The notes under the pieces: model-generated | Told to the model about the DNA's origin: nothing | Seen by the model: the letters and a program-made list of their open reading frames with translations, nothing else | Databases searched by the model: none | From: Peribacillus frigoritolerans | GTDB lineage: Bacteria; Bacillota; Bacilli; Bacillales; DSM-1321 | Reading direction: 5' to 3' | Length of the DNA stretch: 64,000 nucleotides | NCBI RefSeq assembly: GCF_030676415.1 | Contig: NZ_JAUUTW010000005.1 | Coordinates: 124,001 to 188,000, forward strand | Shown: positions 9,451-19,505 of the stretch, in pieces | Layout of the letters: every line of letters begins with the position of its first letter | Position numbering within the stretch: position 1 is the first letter of the stretch | Made by a program: the position numbers and the translations under genes

Positions 9451-10788
9451 TCACTGTGCTTTTTCAAAATGGAATAGCGGAGGGGATTCCGTAAACCATT
9501 TTGTCCGATAAAGAAGATAACCAATCCCAATTACCGCCCAGACAATTCCTAAAATCAACGAACTCATCTCGAGATTAAGCCAAAGGATGAACACCGAAGC
9601 CGCGCCTAAAACCGGGGACAGAATAGTTGAAAGAAATCCTTTAATCGTTCTAAAGCCTTTGTTTCTTATTGCATGGACGATTACGCAAATATTCACGAAG
9701 GTAAAAGCAATTAAAGCTCCAAAGTTTATGAGGGAAGTGGCCGTAACCAAATCAAGGAATAAGGCAACCATTGATATGGACCCAACAAATATGACATTAA
9801 AAAATGGCGTGTTGTATTTGGGGTGGATAAACCCAAATAGTTTTTTCGGGATCATTTGGTCACGCCCCATGACATATAGCAACCTAGAAACACTAGCATG
9901 AGATGCAAGACCGGAGGCAAGGGTACCGCATAAGGTTCCTGCAAGAAAGAAAGCCTGAAATAACTTCCCGCCCACGAAAAGGGCAATTTCCGGAGAGGCT
10001 GCTTCAGGATCGCTAAAACGGGAAACATCCGGGAAAAATAACTGTGTAAAGAATGATGCCGTCACAAATAAAACCCCTCCGATAAGAGCAGTCAAAAAGA
10101 TGGCCCGGGGAACCGTTTTGGATGGATTCGGTGTTTCTTCCGATAAAGTAGTGACTGCGTCAAACCCCAAGAAAGAAAAACAAAGGATTGTAGCACCCGT
10201 TATGAGCGTCGACATTTCCATATGAGGCCCGATGAATGGCTGAACCGATAAGACCTCTCCAGTCCCTTCTCCACCCATGACTCCTTTAACGACAAGTACC
10301 ACAAAAATAATGATGACCAACATTTGAAAAAAAACAAGAAAGCTATTGAAATTGGCTGCAAAATTAACATTGAATAAGTTAATGACTGTCATTAAAAGGA
10401 CAAATGCCACCACCCATATCCACGGGGATACATCCGGAAAAAGAGCAGTTAAGTATATTTTTGTTAAAATGCCGTTCACCATCGGTAAAAATAAATAATC
10501 AAGTAACGAAGACCACCCGACAAGGAAACCTAAATGTGGATTGATCGTTTTTTGGGTGTAAGTATAGGATGAACCTGCCTGCGGATAAATTTTCACCATT
10601 TTTCCGTAACTGGCTGCAGTAAACAACATCGCTAAAAGAGCAATGACATATGCGGTTGGCACATGCCCCCCCGTTTTTTCGGAAACTATCCCGAATGTAT
10701 CAAAAACAACCATCGGCGTCATATATCCAACACCAAGCAATACGATATGCCATAAGTTTAAAGACCTTTTCAGTTTACCTGTTTGCAT
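9451..10788 (-). CDS. APC-superfamily amino acid/polyamine permease
   Basis: Integral membrane transporter of 445 residues with about twelve hydrophobic helices and the typical N-terminal APC signature region ([16 protein letters not shown], then [11 protein letters not shown]). Closest in style to putrescine/amino acid importers of the YbeC/AdcB-like type. Substrate is not visible from sequence; putrescine or a related amine is inferred because it shares a promoter type and upstream motif with patA. AAGGAAGGGG precedes the ATG. No terminator follows, and a decayed paralogue lies directly downstream. Confidence 0.85.
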   Translation of the reverse strand: MQTGKLKRSLNLWHIVLLGVGYMTPMVVFDTFGIVSEKTGGHVPTAYVIALLAMLFTAASYGKMVKIYPQAGSSYTYTQKTINPHLGFLVGWSSLLDYLFLPMVNGILTKIYLTALFPDVSPWIWVVAFVLLMTVINLFNVNFAANFNSFLVFFQMLVIIIFVVLVVKGVMGGEGTGEVLSVQPFIGPHMEMSTLITGATILCFSFLGFDAVTTLSEETPNPSKTVPRAIFLTALIGGVLFVTASFFTQLFFPDVSRFSDPEAASPEIALFVGGKLFQAFFLAGTLCGTLASGLASHASVSRLLYVMGRDQMIPKKLFGFIHPKYNTPFFNVIFVGSISMVALFLDLVTATSLINFGALIAFTFVNICVIVHAIRNKGFRTIKGFLSTILSPVLGAASVFILWLNLEMSSLILGIVWAVIGIGYLLYRTKWFTESPPLFHFEKAQ

Positions 10789-10871
10789 GTATCATTCCCC
10801 TTCCTTTTTAGAGAGAAAAGTTAAGCAACTTTTCTCGCCTCCCATATAATTTTTTTGGTCATATTACACTT

Positions 10872-10888
10872 CGCAATTTTCATACCAA
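10872..10888 (-). promoter_or_regulatory. Sigma-54 (SigL) promoter of the permease
   Basis: Minus strand TTGGTATGAAAATTGCG: GG at 10885-10886 and GC at 10873-10874 with correct 12-base register; deviations at the second half of the -24 box and the last base. Predicted start near 10861. Confidence 0.75.
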
Positions 10889-10937
10889 AAAAAAGAGTCG
10901 ATTTTTAACAAAAAACAAGGAAATATGTAGAATGATT

Positions 10938-10954
10938 TATGCAAATTTGAATAA
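10938..10954. promoter_or_regulatory. Candidate activator site upstream of the permease
   Basis: TATGCAAATTTGAATAA is a near-palindrome of TATGCAAA/TTTGCATA, the motif found before patA, about 50 bases upstream of the -24 element. Confidence 0.5.
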
Positions 10955-11003
10955 TCTATTCAATTATTCATAAATTAAAAGAGAACAGATGATTTTTTGC
11001 CCA

Positions 11004-11040
11004 TAAAAAAAAGCAGAAGATATCTAGATATCTTCTGCTC
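11004..11040 (-). terminator. Hairpin downstream of gpsA
   Basis: GCAGAAGATATC-TA-GATATCTTCTGC followed on the minus strand by a T-tract. It lies 135 bases beyond the gpsA stop; the bases between hold nothing recognisable. Confidence 0.75.
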
Positions 11041-11174
11041 ATTTGACTAAATCCCCCGTGCCGAGGTCAAATTACTAGTTTACTTTCGTTGCATTGTATG
11101 CTGATACACAGCAAGGCGCATCATCAAATGCCTAATTTAATGAAATTCTTTTATGAAAATCAACAGATTGGAGG

Positions 11175-12227
11175 TTAATCCTGCTGCCTGCTATCCAATA
11201 TGTTAAAAAGTTCTTCCATCTCATTCGTTTTTGAACGATTCATCAAAAGGTCAACTGCCTTTTTCACTTCTTCCCCATTGAATAAAACATCGTACAGGGC
11301 TTCAGTGATCGGCATGTTCACTTCGTACTTTTGGGCTAGTTGATAAGCGGCTTTAGTGGTTCTGACACCTTCAACGACCATACCCATGTTTTCCAAAACT
11401 TCTTCAAGCTTTTGCCCTTTACCAAGCATATTTCCAGCTCTCCAATTACGGGAATGAACGCTTGTACAAGTGACGATCAAGTCGCCAATCCCAGCTAAAC
11501 CTGAAAACGTTAGTGGATTAGCCCCCATGGCTACCCCTAGACGGGATATTTCAGCCAATCCTCGTGTCATTAATGCAGCCTTGGCATTATCCCCATAACC
11601 TAAACCGTCCGTAATGCCGGCAGCCAAAGCAATGATGTTCTTTAATGCCCCTCCGATTTCAACACCAATCAAGTCCGGATTTGTATATACACGGAAATTA
11701 TTATTGATAAAGATGTCCTGAACCCTTTCGGCAGCTTTCATATTCTTTGAAGAAACGGCAACTGTTGTCGGATGACGTAGACTGACTTCTTCTGCATGGC
11801 TCGGTCCTGAAAGAACCACTATATCCTTAAGCCATTCAGCCGAAGAGACTTCTTCAATCATTTCCGATATACGAAGCAGGGAATCAGGTTCAATTCCCTT
11901 ACTCACATGGACGATTGTCAATGGTTTATCATGAGCCTCTTCAATCTGACCAAGCACTTCCCGGTAGGCTTTGGTCGGCACAGCCAAAATTATTATTTCA
12001 ATCCCGACCAATGCTTCCTTAATGGAAGAATAACCTTTAATCCCCAATGGCAATTCAATCCCAGGCAAGTATTTTTCATTCGTATGATTTTGATTTATTT
12101 CATTGATTTGTTTCTGATTATGTCCCCATAATCTCACTTCATGCTGGTTATCAGCGATTACGAGCGCTAAAGCAGTTCCCCAGCTCCCAGCTCCAATCAC
12201 TGCGATACTTTCTTTATCTTTCACCAT
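11175..12227 (-). CDS. gpsA: NAD(P)H-dependent glycerol-3-phosphate dehydrogenase
   Basis: Reduces dihydroxyacetone phosphate to sn-glycerol 3-phosphate for membrane lipid synthesis. The N-terminal Rossmann motif is [10 protein letters not shown]; the catalytic region contains [14 protein letters not shown] and the C-terminal domain [14 protein letters not shown], both typical of GpsA. The start used gives 350 residues and is preceded by AAGGTGG; an open frame continues 24 codons upstream into der but lacks a site. It lies directly downstream of der (16-base gap), as in B. subtilis. Confidence 0.96.
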   Translation of the reverse strand: MVKDKESIAVIGAGSWGTALALVIADNQHEVRLWGHNQKQINEINQNHTNEKYLPGIELPLGIKGYSSIKEALVGIEIIILAVPTKAYREVLGQIEEAHDKPLTIVHVSKGIEPDSLLRISEMIEEVSSAEWLKDIVVLSGPSHAEEVSLRHPTTVAVSSKNMKAAERVQDIFINNNFRVYTNPDLIGVEIGGALKNIIALAAGITDGLGYGDNAKAALMTRGLAEISRLGVAMGANPLTFSGLAGIGDLIVTCTSVHSRNWRAGNMLGKGQKLEEVLENMGMVVEGVRTTKAAYQLAQKYEVNMPITEALYDVLFNGEEVKKAVDLLMNRSKTNEMEELFNILDSRQQD

Positions 12228-12243
12228 GGTATAACCACCTTTA

Positions 12244-13554
12244 CTATTTTCTCTGGCGTCCAAAAATTCGTATTGGTGTTCCTTCAAAACCAAAGGCATC
12301 CCTAATTCGATTTTCTAAAAATCTCTCATATGAGAAATGCAACAACTCTGGATCGTTAACGAATACAACGAAAGTTGGCGGCTTGATCGCTACCTGAGTC
12401 GTATAATAAATTTTCAAACGGTTGCCATTATGAGTTGGTGTCGGATTCATAGCCACGGCATCCATGACCACTTCATTCAATACATTTGTCTGAACCCGGA
12501 TAGCATGATTCTCACTAGCCTGATCGATGACCGGTATTAAGGTATGTGTCCGTTTTTTCGTTAAGGCAGAAAGATAAATGATTGGCGCATAATCCAAGAA
12601 TAGGAAATGGGCACGGATCTTTTCTTCAAAATCCTTCATCGTTTTTTCATCTTTCTCGATGGCATCCCACTTATTGACGACGATGATGACCGCCCTACCC
12701 GCTTCATGGGCATATCCGGCAATTTTTTTATCCTGCTCACGAATACCTTCTTCAGCGTTCAGGACCACAAGAACAACGTCTGAACGTTCAATTGCCCTTA
12801 ATGCACGAAGTACGCTATATTTTTCCGTACTTTCATACACTTTACCTTTTTTCCGCATCCCTGCTGTATCAATAATGACATATTCTTTGCCATTATACTT
12901 ATAAGGAGAGTCAATCGCGTCGCGAGTCGTACCTTCAATATCACTAACAATGACACGTTCTTCACCTAACAATGCATTGACCAGAGATGATTTACCTACG
13001 TTCGGTCTTCCAATCAAACTGAATTTAATGACATCATCAGCATAATCCTGGCCGGTGAATTTAGGGAAATGTTTGGCCGCTTCATCCAGAAGGTCACCAA
13101 GACCAAGTCCATGAGACCCGGAGATCGGGAAAGGATCGCCAAAACCTAACGCATAGAAATCATAAATTTGATCTTTCATTTCTGGGTTATCGACTTTATT
13201 TACCGCAAGGACAACTGGCTTTCTCGATTTAAAGAGTATCTTAGCGACTTCTTCATCAGCAGCCGTTACCCCTTCACGACCATTCGTCATGAAAATTATC
13301 ACATCAGCTTCGTCGATGGCAATTTCAGCCTGCTGGCGAATTTGTTCTAGGAACGGCTCGTCACCGATATCAATTCCACCTGTATCAATAATGTTAAAAT
13401 CATGTGTCAACCATTCACCAGAACTATAAATCCTGTCCCGAGTTACTCCAGGAACGTCTTCGACAATCGAAACCCGTTCTCCAACTATTCTATTAAAGAT
13501 TGTCGATTTTCCTACGTTCGGACGACCGACTATCGCAATTACCGGTTTTGGCAT
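12244..13554 (-). CDS. der: Ribosome-assembly GTPase Der (EngA)
   Basis: Essential GTPase acting in 50S subunit maturation. The 436-residue protein has two tandem G domains, each opening with GRPNVGKS (residues ~9-16 and ~182-189), with DTGG/DTAG and NKVD/NKWD motifs, and a C-terminal KH-like domain ending in basic residues. Length equals the B. subtilis protein. Followed by gpsA. A site AAAGGGTG precedes the ATG. Confidence 0.98.
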   Translation of the reverse strand: MPKPVIAIVGRPNVGKSTIFNRIVGERVSIVEDVPGVTRDRIYSSGEWLTHDFNIIDTGGIDIGDEPFLEQIRQQAEIAIDEADVIIFMTNGREGVTAADEEVAKILFKSRKPVVLAVNKVDNPEMKDQIYDFYALGFGDPFPISGSHGLGLGDLLDEAAKHFPKFTGQDYADDVIKFSLIGRPNVGKSSLVNALLGEERVIVSDIEGTTRDAIDSPYKYNGKEYVIIDTAGMRKKGKVYESTEKYSVLRALRAIERSDVVLVVLNAEEGIREQDKKIAGYAHEAGRAVIIVVNKWDAIEKDEKTMKDFEEKIRAHFLFLDYAPIIYLSALTKKRTHTLIPVIDQASENHAIRVQTNVLNEVVMDAVAMNPTPTHNGNRLKIYYTTQVAIKPPTFVVFVNDPELLHFSYERFLENRIRDAFGFEGTPIRIFGRQRK

Positions 13555-13700
13555 TGCTATTCACCCTTTCTGCTACTATATCTCTGTCAAAGTCACGAAA
13601 TTCATGAATGCATTTATTACGGTTGCTTTGCATTATTGATTTTCATTATTTCCTTTTAAAGGAAAAGGCTGTATCCATAATCATTTAAAGGAATCTTTCA

Positions 13701-13811
13701 TCAGTAAGAAAATCCACACTGATGTTCAGTTAATCTCATCAAATATTCACGGGCAGTTTGTCCACTTGACGTCCCGGTTCCTAAGGTGACGTGAAGCTGA
13801 ACCCTCTGCAT
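13701..13811 (-). CDS. Possible 36-aa peptide or gene fragment
   Basis: A short frame with a protein-like composition (hydrophobic start, then a Gly/Thr/Ser-rich LGTGTSSGQTAREYL segment). No ribosome binding site is visible before its ATG, and an in-frame TAA lies shortly upstream. It may be a relic of a longer gene lost between yphA and der or a chance ORF. No family recognised. Confidence 0.25.
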   Translation of the reverse strand: MQRVQLHVTLGTGTSSGQTAREYLMRLTEHQCGFSY

Positions 13812-13835
13812 GCTCAAACTTGATTATAAACAGAC

Positions 13836-13876
13836 CAAAAAAATGAAGAAAGCTTCGACATACGGCTTCCTTTTTA
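13836..13876 (-). terminator. Weak terminator downstream of yphA
   Basis: GGAAGC/GCTTTC stem followed by TTCATTTTTTTGG on the minus strand. Confidence 0.45.
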
Positions 13877-14054
13877 ATTGTTTAGAGCATTTTACGATTT
13901 ATCTACAGACCTCTAACTATCCTATAGTAACAAATTTCTCGCCAATCAACAATGATTGTATGAATAAAAGCCTTCCAATTCCAATTGGTTCCATTTATAA
14001 TTCTGCCTTTTGATGAAGCGGCTAATACCACATAACTATTTTTTACCATGCTCT

Positions 14055-14675
14055 TCATTGATTAAAATTCTCTTTTCCTTGTTTTGATAAAAATCTCGAT
14101 TGGGATATTAAATAAATGTATTGGCCAACCAGTTCCAACATTCTCCACAGTATGTTTGCGCCCAATACCAGAACTGCATTATCATGCCATGCGTAAGCAA
14201 GGGCCACATAAGGTAAAGAGTGGTAAGCAAGTAATCCAGAATATATGATATCCCCCATCATCATCCCAATTAAAAGGACGAACAATCGATGTTTCCAATT
14301 TTTAAAAAGTAATAGGATAAGATAATTCAGGAAAATACACAAAAGATAAGAGGGTTTCATGATGAGCCATATCGGATCAAGCAAAGAAAAAAGTTGAAAA
14401 CTGGCATAAGCGAGAGTGATGATAAGACTTCCGCTGATCAGTTCCATCATCTTGATGATTGATATCTTCCTAATATACACACACAGTATAAAGAAAAGAT
14501 ACGGACCACTCAAATGCACGGAAACCAAAGGAGCCTCCAGTTTATAGCCCGCTAATACCATAACGGCTAATAGATGAAAAAGAAAATCAAATCGAAAGGG
14601 AACCGTTTTCGGAATAAAATACATGACAATGACCCAAACTATCCATGAAATCCAATAAAATATAATCCCATCCAT
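14055..14675 (-). CDS. yphA: Membrane protein YphA
   Basis: About 206 residues with six to seven hydrophobic segments and little soluble sequence; resembles B. subtilis YphA in position and length (about 200). Function unknown. The ATG chosen begins MDGIIFYW and follows AAAGGGGGA; an upstream in-frame ATG (14717) has no site. Lies between fni/ypzI and der as expected. Confidence 0.7.
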   Translation of the reverse strand: MDGIIFYWISWIVWVIVMYFIPKTVPFRFDFLFHLLAVMVLAGYKLEAPLVSVHLSGPYLFFILCVYIRKISIIKMMELISGSLIITLAYASFQLFSLLDPIWLIMKPSYLLCIFLNYLILLLFKNWKHRLFVLLIGMMMGDIIYSGLLAYHSLPYVALAYAWHDNAVLVLGANILWRMLELVGQYIYLISQSRFLSKQGKENFNQ

Positions 14676-14787
14676 GCAGCGTCCCCCTTTTAGGAACATT
14701 ATGGCTTGTTTATTCAAAGTATAAACCTAAAGCACGGCATTTAATGAGGAATACCTTCCCCCTATCATTTAAAAAGGAGGTGTGAAC

Positions 14788-14919
14788 ATGGGAAAAGATC
14801 GTCAAGAGAAGAAATTGAAAGAAAGTAAACGGGTGGAGTCCGACAGGGACCAATCACTGGATCATAAAGGGGCAACAAGAATGGAAAGCCCTGAAGAGGC
14901 ACGAAAAAGGAATAGTTAA
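14788..14919 (+). CDS. ypzI: Small protein YpzI
   Basis: A 43-residue, highly charged peptide starting MGKDRQEKKLKESKRVE and ending in an SPEEARKRNS tail. It matches my recollection of the YpzI family of Bacillus. A perfect AAAGGAGGTG site precedes the ATG, and a symmetric terminator follows, both strong evidence that it is expressed. Transcribed opposite to its neighbours yphA and fni. Function unknown. Confidence 0.85.
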   Translation: MGKDRQEKKLKESKRVESDRDQSLDHKGATRMESPEEARKRNS

Positions 14920-14934
14920 GTCTATCCCTGAACA

Positions 14935-14977
14935 AAAAAAAGCATCTCAATTCGTTTCATTTGAGATGCTTCCTTTT
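14935..14977. terminator. Bidirectional terminator between ypzI and fni
   Basis: AGCATCTCAA...TTTGAGATGCT hairpin with A-tract on the left and T-tract on the right; serves convergent ypzI (+) and fni (-). Confidence 0.85.
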
Positions 14978-14986
14978 TGTGGTCAT

Positions 14987-16045
14987 TCATTTAGCATACG
15001 CCGAACAATCAATGCCTCTTTGAGATAACCAATGATAGGTATTTCCTTTGATGACTAATTTCGATTTCCTTAGCTCTGAGATATTACCACATCCGAGTGC
15101 AGTCATGATGACCTTCAAATCTTCATGTATGTAATGTATTTCTTTAATCAACTGTTCCAAGCCCAACTCTTTATAGAGTTTGAGGAAATGTCCGGCCAAT
15201 CCGACACCTTTCGCTCCTAATGCCAGGCTTTTTGTAATTTCCAAAGGGCTTTGAATGCCACCCGACCCAATGACTGAAAGCTGTGGTGAAACATTAATCG
15301 CTTCGACAATCGAAGCGGCTGTCGGTATGCCCCATTCATTAAAATATCCGAGTACTTTTGCTCGTCTTTCATTCTCGATTTTAGCAAAATTCGTTCCGCC
15401 AAACCCGCCTACATCAATGATTGAAACACCCACGGATTGTAATTGCTGCACCGTTTCCATACTCATCCCAAATCCAACCTCTTTTACGATGACAGGAATT
15501 CCGATCGATCTGTTGATTTTTTCTATTCTGGAAAGGGTACCCGCAAAATCCCTGTCCCCTTCAGGCATCGTCAATTCTTGGATGACGTTAATATGAATCT
15601 GAAGGGCATTGGCCCCGATCATTTCACTGGCCTGCTTAGCCTGTTCGACTGTTGCTTCACCACCGAGATTACCAATCAACACACCATCTGGATTTTCCTT
15701 CCTTACAACTTTAAAAGAAGCTTGCTGGCTAGAATCCTTGATGGCTGCCATTTGCGATCCTACCGCCATGGCGATTCCTGTTTCCCGTGCAACAATGGCT
15801 AGGTCACCATTCAATTTTTCGGTTTCAGGGCCTCCGCCTCCGGTCATGGCATTTATAAAAATTGGCGAACTTAATTCAAGTTCGCCAACTTCTGCTGTGA
15901 GGTTCACATTATTCAAGGAAATACCTGGTAAGCTTTGGTGAATAAACGAAATATCTTCTAGTCCGGTTTTATGCTGCTGTCCTGTCTTTAGAGCAAATTC
16001 TATATGATCTAATTTTCGTTGTTTTCTCTCCAAGGCCATCACCAT
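14987..16045 (-). CDS. fni: Type 2 isopentenyl-diphosphate isomerase
   Basis: FMN- and NADPH-dependent interconversion of IPP and DMAPP. The 352-residue protein has the family N-terminus ([10 protein letters not shown]), the INAMTGGG motif, [19 protein letters not shown] and the glycine-rich FMN phosphate site (VIGSGGIQS). Start is ambiguous: ATG at 16045 or 16039, neither with a strong site; translation is probably coupled to ypfD, whose stop is 7 bases upstream. Confidence 0.94.
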   Translation of the reverse strand: MVMALERKQRKLDHIEFALKTGQQHKTGLEDISFIHQSLPGISLNNVNLTAEVGELELSSPIFINAMTGGGGPETEKLNGDLAIVARETGIAMAVGSQMAAIKDSSQQASFKVVRKENPDGVLIGNLGGEATVEQAKQASEMIGANALQIHINVIQELTMPEGDRDFAGTLSRIEKINRSIGIPVIVKEVGFGMSMETVQQLQSVGVSIIDVGGFGGTNFAKIENERRAKVLGYFNEWGIPTAASIVEAINVSPQLSVIGSGGIQSPLEITKSLALGAKGVGLAGHFLKLYKELGLEQLIKEIHYIHEDLKVIMTALGCGNISELRKSKLVIKGNTYHWLSQRGIDCSAYAK

Positions 16046-16052
16046 TATTATC

Positions 16053-17192
16053 TTATTTTAGTTTTTTCAATTGATCACCGATCATTTCACCTAGCTGAAA
16101 TCCCTTAGATTCTTCAGGGAGCTCATAATCTGATGTGTTGTAATTGGATTGAGGTTCCTCAAGTTCCTTAATGCTCAATGATAGACGTTGATCCGTTTCA
16201 TTGACTTCCAGCACTTTCACTTCGACAGACTGGCCTTCTTTAAGTACTTCTTGCGGTGTGGCAATATGCTTGTGCGAAATCTGTGAAATATGGACAAGCC
16301 CTTCAACCCCTGGAAAAATCTCCACGAATGCACCGAAAGAAACAAGGCGTTTGACGGTACCTTCCAGTTTAGAGCCTTTGGCCGCTTTTTCTGCTATGCC
16401 TGCCCAAGGTCCCGGAAGGGTATCCTTAATGGAAAGTGAAATCCTTTCATTATCACGATCGATGGATAGTACTTTCACCTGCACCTTATCCCCTTCGGAA
16501 ACGACATCGGATGCCTTGTCGACATGCTGATGGGAAAGCTGGGAAATGTGGACAAGGCCGTCTACGCCTCCAATATCCACGAATGCACCAAAATCGGTAA
16601 TCCTTTGGACCACGCCCTCAAGCACTTGCCCGCTTTCAATCTTATCCAAAACGTTTGCTTTTTGCTTTTCCTTTTGGTCTTGGACCACTGCCCGATGTGA
16701 GAGGATTAAGCGATTCTTGTCTTTCTCAAGCTCAACGATCTTGAATGTTAAGGTTTTGTTTTTGTAATCAGAAAAGTCTTCAACGAAATAGTCTTCTACT
16801 AGAGAAGCTGGAACAAAACCACGTACGCCTAGATCTACAACAAGCCCGCCTTTGACGACATCTTTAACTTCAGCCTCAAATACGTCTCCATTTTCAAATT
16901 TCAATTCCAGGTCATCCCATGCTTTAAGAGCGTCAATTTTACGTTTTGATAGAATGAGAGCTTCTTCTTCGACTTTAATGACTTCCAGCTCCAATGCATC
17001 ACCTTCCGAAACGGCATCTGATGCCTTTTCGACATGCAGGCTTGAAAGCTCACTGATGGGTATGATTCCATCAGTCTTGCTGTTTTCCACATCGACAATG
17101 ACCTGTTTTTCTTCTACCTTTGAAACGGTTGCTTTAACTTGATCCCCAACTTTGTAATTGTTCACTTCTACCTGGTTCATATCTTCTGTCAT
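16053..17192 (-). CDS. ypfD: S1-domain RNA-binding protein YpfD (RpsA homologue)
   Basis: A 379-residue protein with four S1 repeats (roughly 15-80, 100-165, 185-255 and 270-340), the last two with FGAFVDI/FGAFVEI and GLVHISQ cores. Homologous to ribosomal protein S1 but shorter than the six-repeat proteobacterial form; in Bacillus it is non-essential and its exact role is uncertain. Start chosen at MTEDMNQVE, preceded by AAGGAGGAG; an open frame upstream has no site. Downstream of plsC/cmk. Confidence 0.93.
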   Translation of the reverse strand: MTEDMNQVEVNNYKVGDQVKATVSKVEEKQVIVDVENSKTDGIIPISELSSLHVEKASDAVSEGDALELEVIKVEEEALILSKRKIDALKAWDDLELKFENGDVFEAEVKDVVKGGLVVDLGVRGFVPASLVEDYFVEDFSDYKNKTLTFKIVELEKDKNRLILSHRAVVQDQKEKQKANVLDKIESGQVLEGVVQRITDFGAFVDIGGVDGLVHISQLSHQHVDKASDVVSEGDKVQVKVLSIDRDNERISLSIKDTLPGPWAGIAEKAAKGSKLEGTVKRLVSFGAFVEIFPGVEGLVHISQISHKHIATPQEVLKEGQSVEVKVLEVNETDQRLSLSIKELEEPQSNYNTSDYELPEESKGFQLGEMIGDQLKKLK

Positions 17193-17406
17193 TACTAACT
17201 CCTCCTTAACCCATGACTGATCTGCAAACTTCCTCTTCATCGGCCACATATTTTATTTAAAGTGGTTCAATAAAAACACTTTCCTAATAAAGATAAAAAC
17301 AGTTTTTTTAGAGTAATAAAGTTATATTCCTTTTCATCCGCAATAAGGAACAATACCCTTATTTTATAAATTCTAACAAAATCAGAAAATTGTCAAGTAT
17401 TAAGGA

Positions 17407-17988
17407 CTATTTATGCTCGGAAATCAATTTCCCAATTTGGTCCATGATGATTTTTGTAGCATCATCGGCTGATATTTTCTGTTCACGATATTCGGTAAAA
17501 TTTATTGGAGGACCGTAAACGACCTTCAACGGACGCAAAAATTTATATGGGCCGATGATTGCACACGGTATGATAACGGCATCAGACCGCAACGCAAAAA
17601 ATCCAGCACCCGCCAAACCTTCTCCCAGTTCACCAGTCTTGCTTCTGGTTCCCTCGGGAAACAGACCAATCGCCTTGCCCTCCTTCAAAAGCTTTAAACC
17701 TTTTCTAAGGGATTCCCGATCGCTATTGCCCCGCTTTACGGGAAATGCATTTACTTTGGGTAATATACCCTTTAAAACAGGTGCTTGAAACAACTCTTCT
17801 TTCGCCATGAAATGAATATCCCTTGGAGATGTCATGCCAACTACAGGCGGATCAAAATTATCAATGTGATTGGCACAGATCAATACTCCGCCCTCTTTAG
17901 GGATATGTTCCTTTCCGGACGTCTTAACCCTATACGCAGGCGTTAAAACGCCTTTTACGACGTTTTTGGCAAATGTGTAAAAATCCAA
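17407..17988 (-). CDS. plsC: 1-acyl-sn-glycerol-3-phosphate acyltransferase
   Basis: Acylates lysophosphatidic acid to phosphatidic acid at the membrane. The 193-residue protein has the HX4D box as NHIDNFDPP (residues ~37-45) and the acceptor motif FPEGTRSKTGEL. It starts with TTG two bases after the cmk stop, so translation coupling is likely. In B. subtilis plsC lies elsewhere, but the cmk-plsC-ypfD order is common in other Bacillaceae. Confidence 0.9.
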   Translation of the reverse strand: MDFYTFAKNVVKGVLTPAYRVKTSGKEHIPKEGGVLICANHIDNFDPPVVGMTSPRDIHFMAKEELFQAPVLKGILPKVNAFPVKRGNSDRESLRKGLKLLKEGKAIGLFPEGTRSKTGELGEGLAGAGFFALRSDAVIIPCAIIGPYKFLRPLKVVYGPPINFTEYREQKISADDATKIIMDQIGKLISEHK

Positions 17989-17990
17989 TT

Positions 17991-18665
17991 TTATCTTTTC
18001 CTCTCTTCTATTAAAGACATGATACTTTCTGCAACTTCCTGAATCGATAAAGAAGTCGTATCAATTTCGATAGCATCTGCCGCCTTTTTCAGGGGAGATA
18101 CCTCGCGTTCGGAGTCCAGCTTGTCCCTTGTTGCGATTTCTTCCCTTAATTTTTCGATATCTGATGGAAAACCTTTCAATATATTTTCCTGATGCCTCCG
18201 CTGTGCCCTTTCATCCACAGAAGCGATTAGAAATACCTTCACTTCGGCCTTTGGTAAAACATGCGTACCGATGTCCCTGCCATCCATGACGACACCGCCA
18301 TTTTCACCAAAGATTTGCTGCCTGCGAACCAATTCTTCCCGGATGCTCCGGTGCTTTGCCACTTCCGAAACGGAACCAGTCACTTCATTGTTCCTGATTT
18401 GGGCTGTTACGTCCTCATTATCCAAGAACACCAACTGTCCATTTTCACTTGGTCTTAATTCGATTTCCGTATCGATGAGAACTTCTGATAACGCTTGTTC
18501 ATCATCCAGGCGAATCTTTTGATTAAGGGCCTTATAGGTAAGGGCCCTGTACATTGCACCTGTATCCACATATATGTAATTGAACTTTTCTGCAACAATT
18601 TTAGCAACCGTGCTTTTTCCAGCAGCTGCTGGTCCATCGATTGCAACTGATAATTTTTTTTCCAT
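17991..18665 (-). CDS. cmk: Cytidylate kinase
   Basis: Phosphorylates CMP/dCMP with ATP. The 224-residue protein opens with the P-loop [11 protein letters not shown] and contains [23 protein letters not shown] and the lid region with RAQRRHQE. The ATG chosen follows GGGAGG and gives the B. subtilis length; nine upstream codons are open without a site. Followed by plsC with TTG start. Confidence 0.96.
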   Translation of the reverse strand: MEKKLSVAIDGPAAAGKSTVAKIVAEKFNYIYVDTGAMYRALTYKALNQKIRLDDEQALSEVLIDTEIELRPSENGQLVFLDNEDVTAQIRNNEVTGSVSEVAKHRSIREELVRRQQIFGENGGVVMDGRDIGTHVLPKAEVKVFLIASVDERAQRRHQENILKGFPSDIEKLREEIATRDKLDSEREVSPLKKAADAIEIDTTSLSIQEVAESIMSLIEERKR

Positions 18666-18836
18666 AAATCCTCCCAAGAATCCTACAATCATGCTGATTA
18701 TTTAATACCCTTTCATTTTATCACAACTAGCGGGAAAATCATTAATAAAAGGGATGTGTACATTCAAAATCACCTTAGTTCTTTTTTTTGATCACTACAG
18801 CCATCAGAAGTTAACCTTTATTGAAAATCTTCATAC

Positions 18837-18860
18837 AAAAAAAGCGGATCACCGCTTTTA
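18837..18860 (-). terminator. Terminator overlapping the ypfB stop
   Basis: AAAGCGG-TGAT-CCGCTTTTTTT on the minus strand. Confidence 0.75.
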
Positions 18861-19043
18861 CTTTTGGGTCCCATTGAATGTTTCAATGATTTTCGTATAA
18901 TTATTGCTGGTGACACCTTCATACCTCGAGAGCTTGGTCAAATCAAAGATTTGATCCTCTCTGCTCAAAAGGAACTGGAAAAAAAATAAGCAGGCCAATT
19001 GGATGATGATCACTTTAATTAATAGTCTTTCAAAAGTTTTCAC
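18858..19043 (-). CDS. ypfB: Small membrane protein YpfB-like (DUF5359)
   Basis: About 61 residues with one membrane helix (FERLLIKVIIIQLACLFFFQF) near the N-terminus. Position between ypfA (here broken) and cmk matches ypfB. A GTG start is chosen because GGAGGG lies eight bases upstream; the longer frame from 19100 has no site and overlaps the ypfA relic. Function unknown. Confidence 0.7.
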   Translation of the reverse strand: MKTFERLLIKVIIIQLACLFFFQFLLSREDQIFDLTKLSRYEGVTSNNYTKIIETFNGTQK

Positions 19044-19109
19044 AAGCCGTACCCTCCATCCGTTTATATTAGCAGTATGGATGGAATCGCTGTTTTTCAT
19101 TCAATCATG

Positions 19110-19390
19110 TTAAACATACAAGCCTTTTTTCTTTAAATCCACCTGCTTTTCAAATATAAACATCATTAATGTCTGTACATCATTTTTTGTGGGTTCAAGA
19201 AATTGGACGTGCAGCAGCATTTTCCATGCTCTTTCTCCGTTACGCGAATGACTTTGCTTTTTAACCTGATTTTAGCGTAAGCGCCATTCACAGGTATAAT
19301 TGCGAAACCGATTGAATATAAGTGCCTCTTAAAAAGCCTTATGGAAGCTCCGCCTGCACTGAAAGGAAGGAAAATGAATAATATCACCCA
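19110..19390 (-). pseudogene. ypfA: Broken ypfA (PilZ-domain c-di-GMP receptor)
   Basis: The C-terminal third of a YpfA-like protein remains in two frames: SAGGAS followed by KIRLKSKVIRVTEKEHGK, then a +1 shift to MLLHVQFLEPTKNDVQTL and a run ending KKKGLYV at TAA 19110-19112. The first part retains the PilZ-like SxxG motif. The N-terminal domain and the RxxxR part of the PilZ site are missing, and a terminator now separates it from ypeB. In B. subtilis YpfA (MotI) binds c-di-GMP and brakes the flagellar motor; that function cannot come from this locus. Confidence 0.8.
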
Positions 19391-19456
19391 TGCATTTCCC
19401 TATATAATCCAATATTCTTTTAAGTTGTTATGTCATGGAATAAGAAAAAGGGAAAG

Positions 19457-19490
19457 TGACTAAGCACATTTCCCTGCAACCGATAATTTA
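19457..19490 (-). terminator. Terminator after ypeB
   Basis: GGGAAAtGTG/CACTTTCCC stem followed by TTTTTC on the minus strand. Confidence 0.7.
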
Positions 19491-19505
19491 TGATAACAGT
19501 TTAAA

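Larger units (their letters stand above)
13555..14054. other. 500-base interval between der and yphA
   Basis: B. subtilis has seaA (yphB) between these genes; no full-length homologue is present. The interval holds a weak hairpin with T-tract at 13836-13876 (minus strand) and one small open frame (13701-13811) described separately. The rest shows nothing I can assign. Confidence 0.5.
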
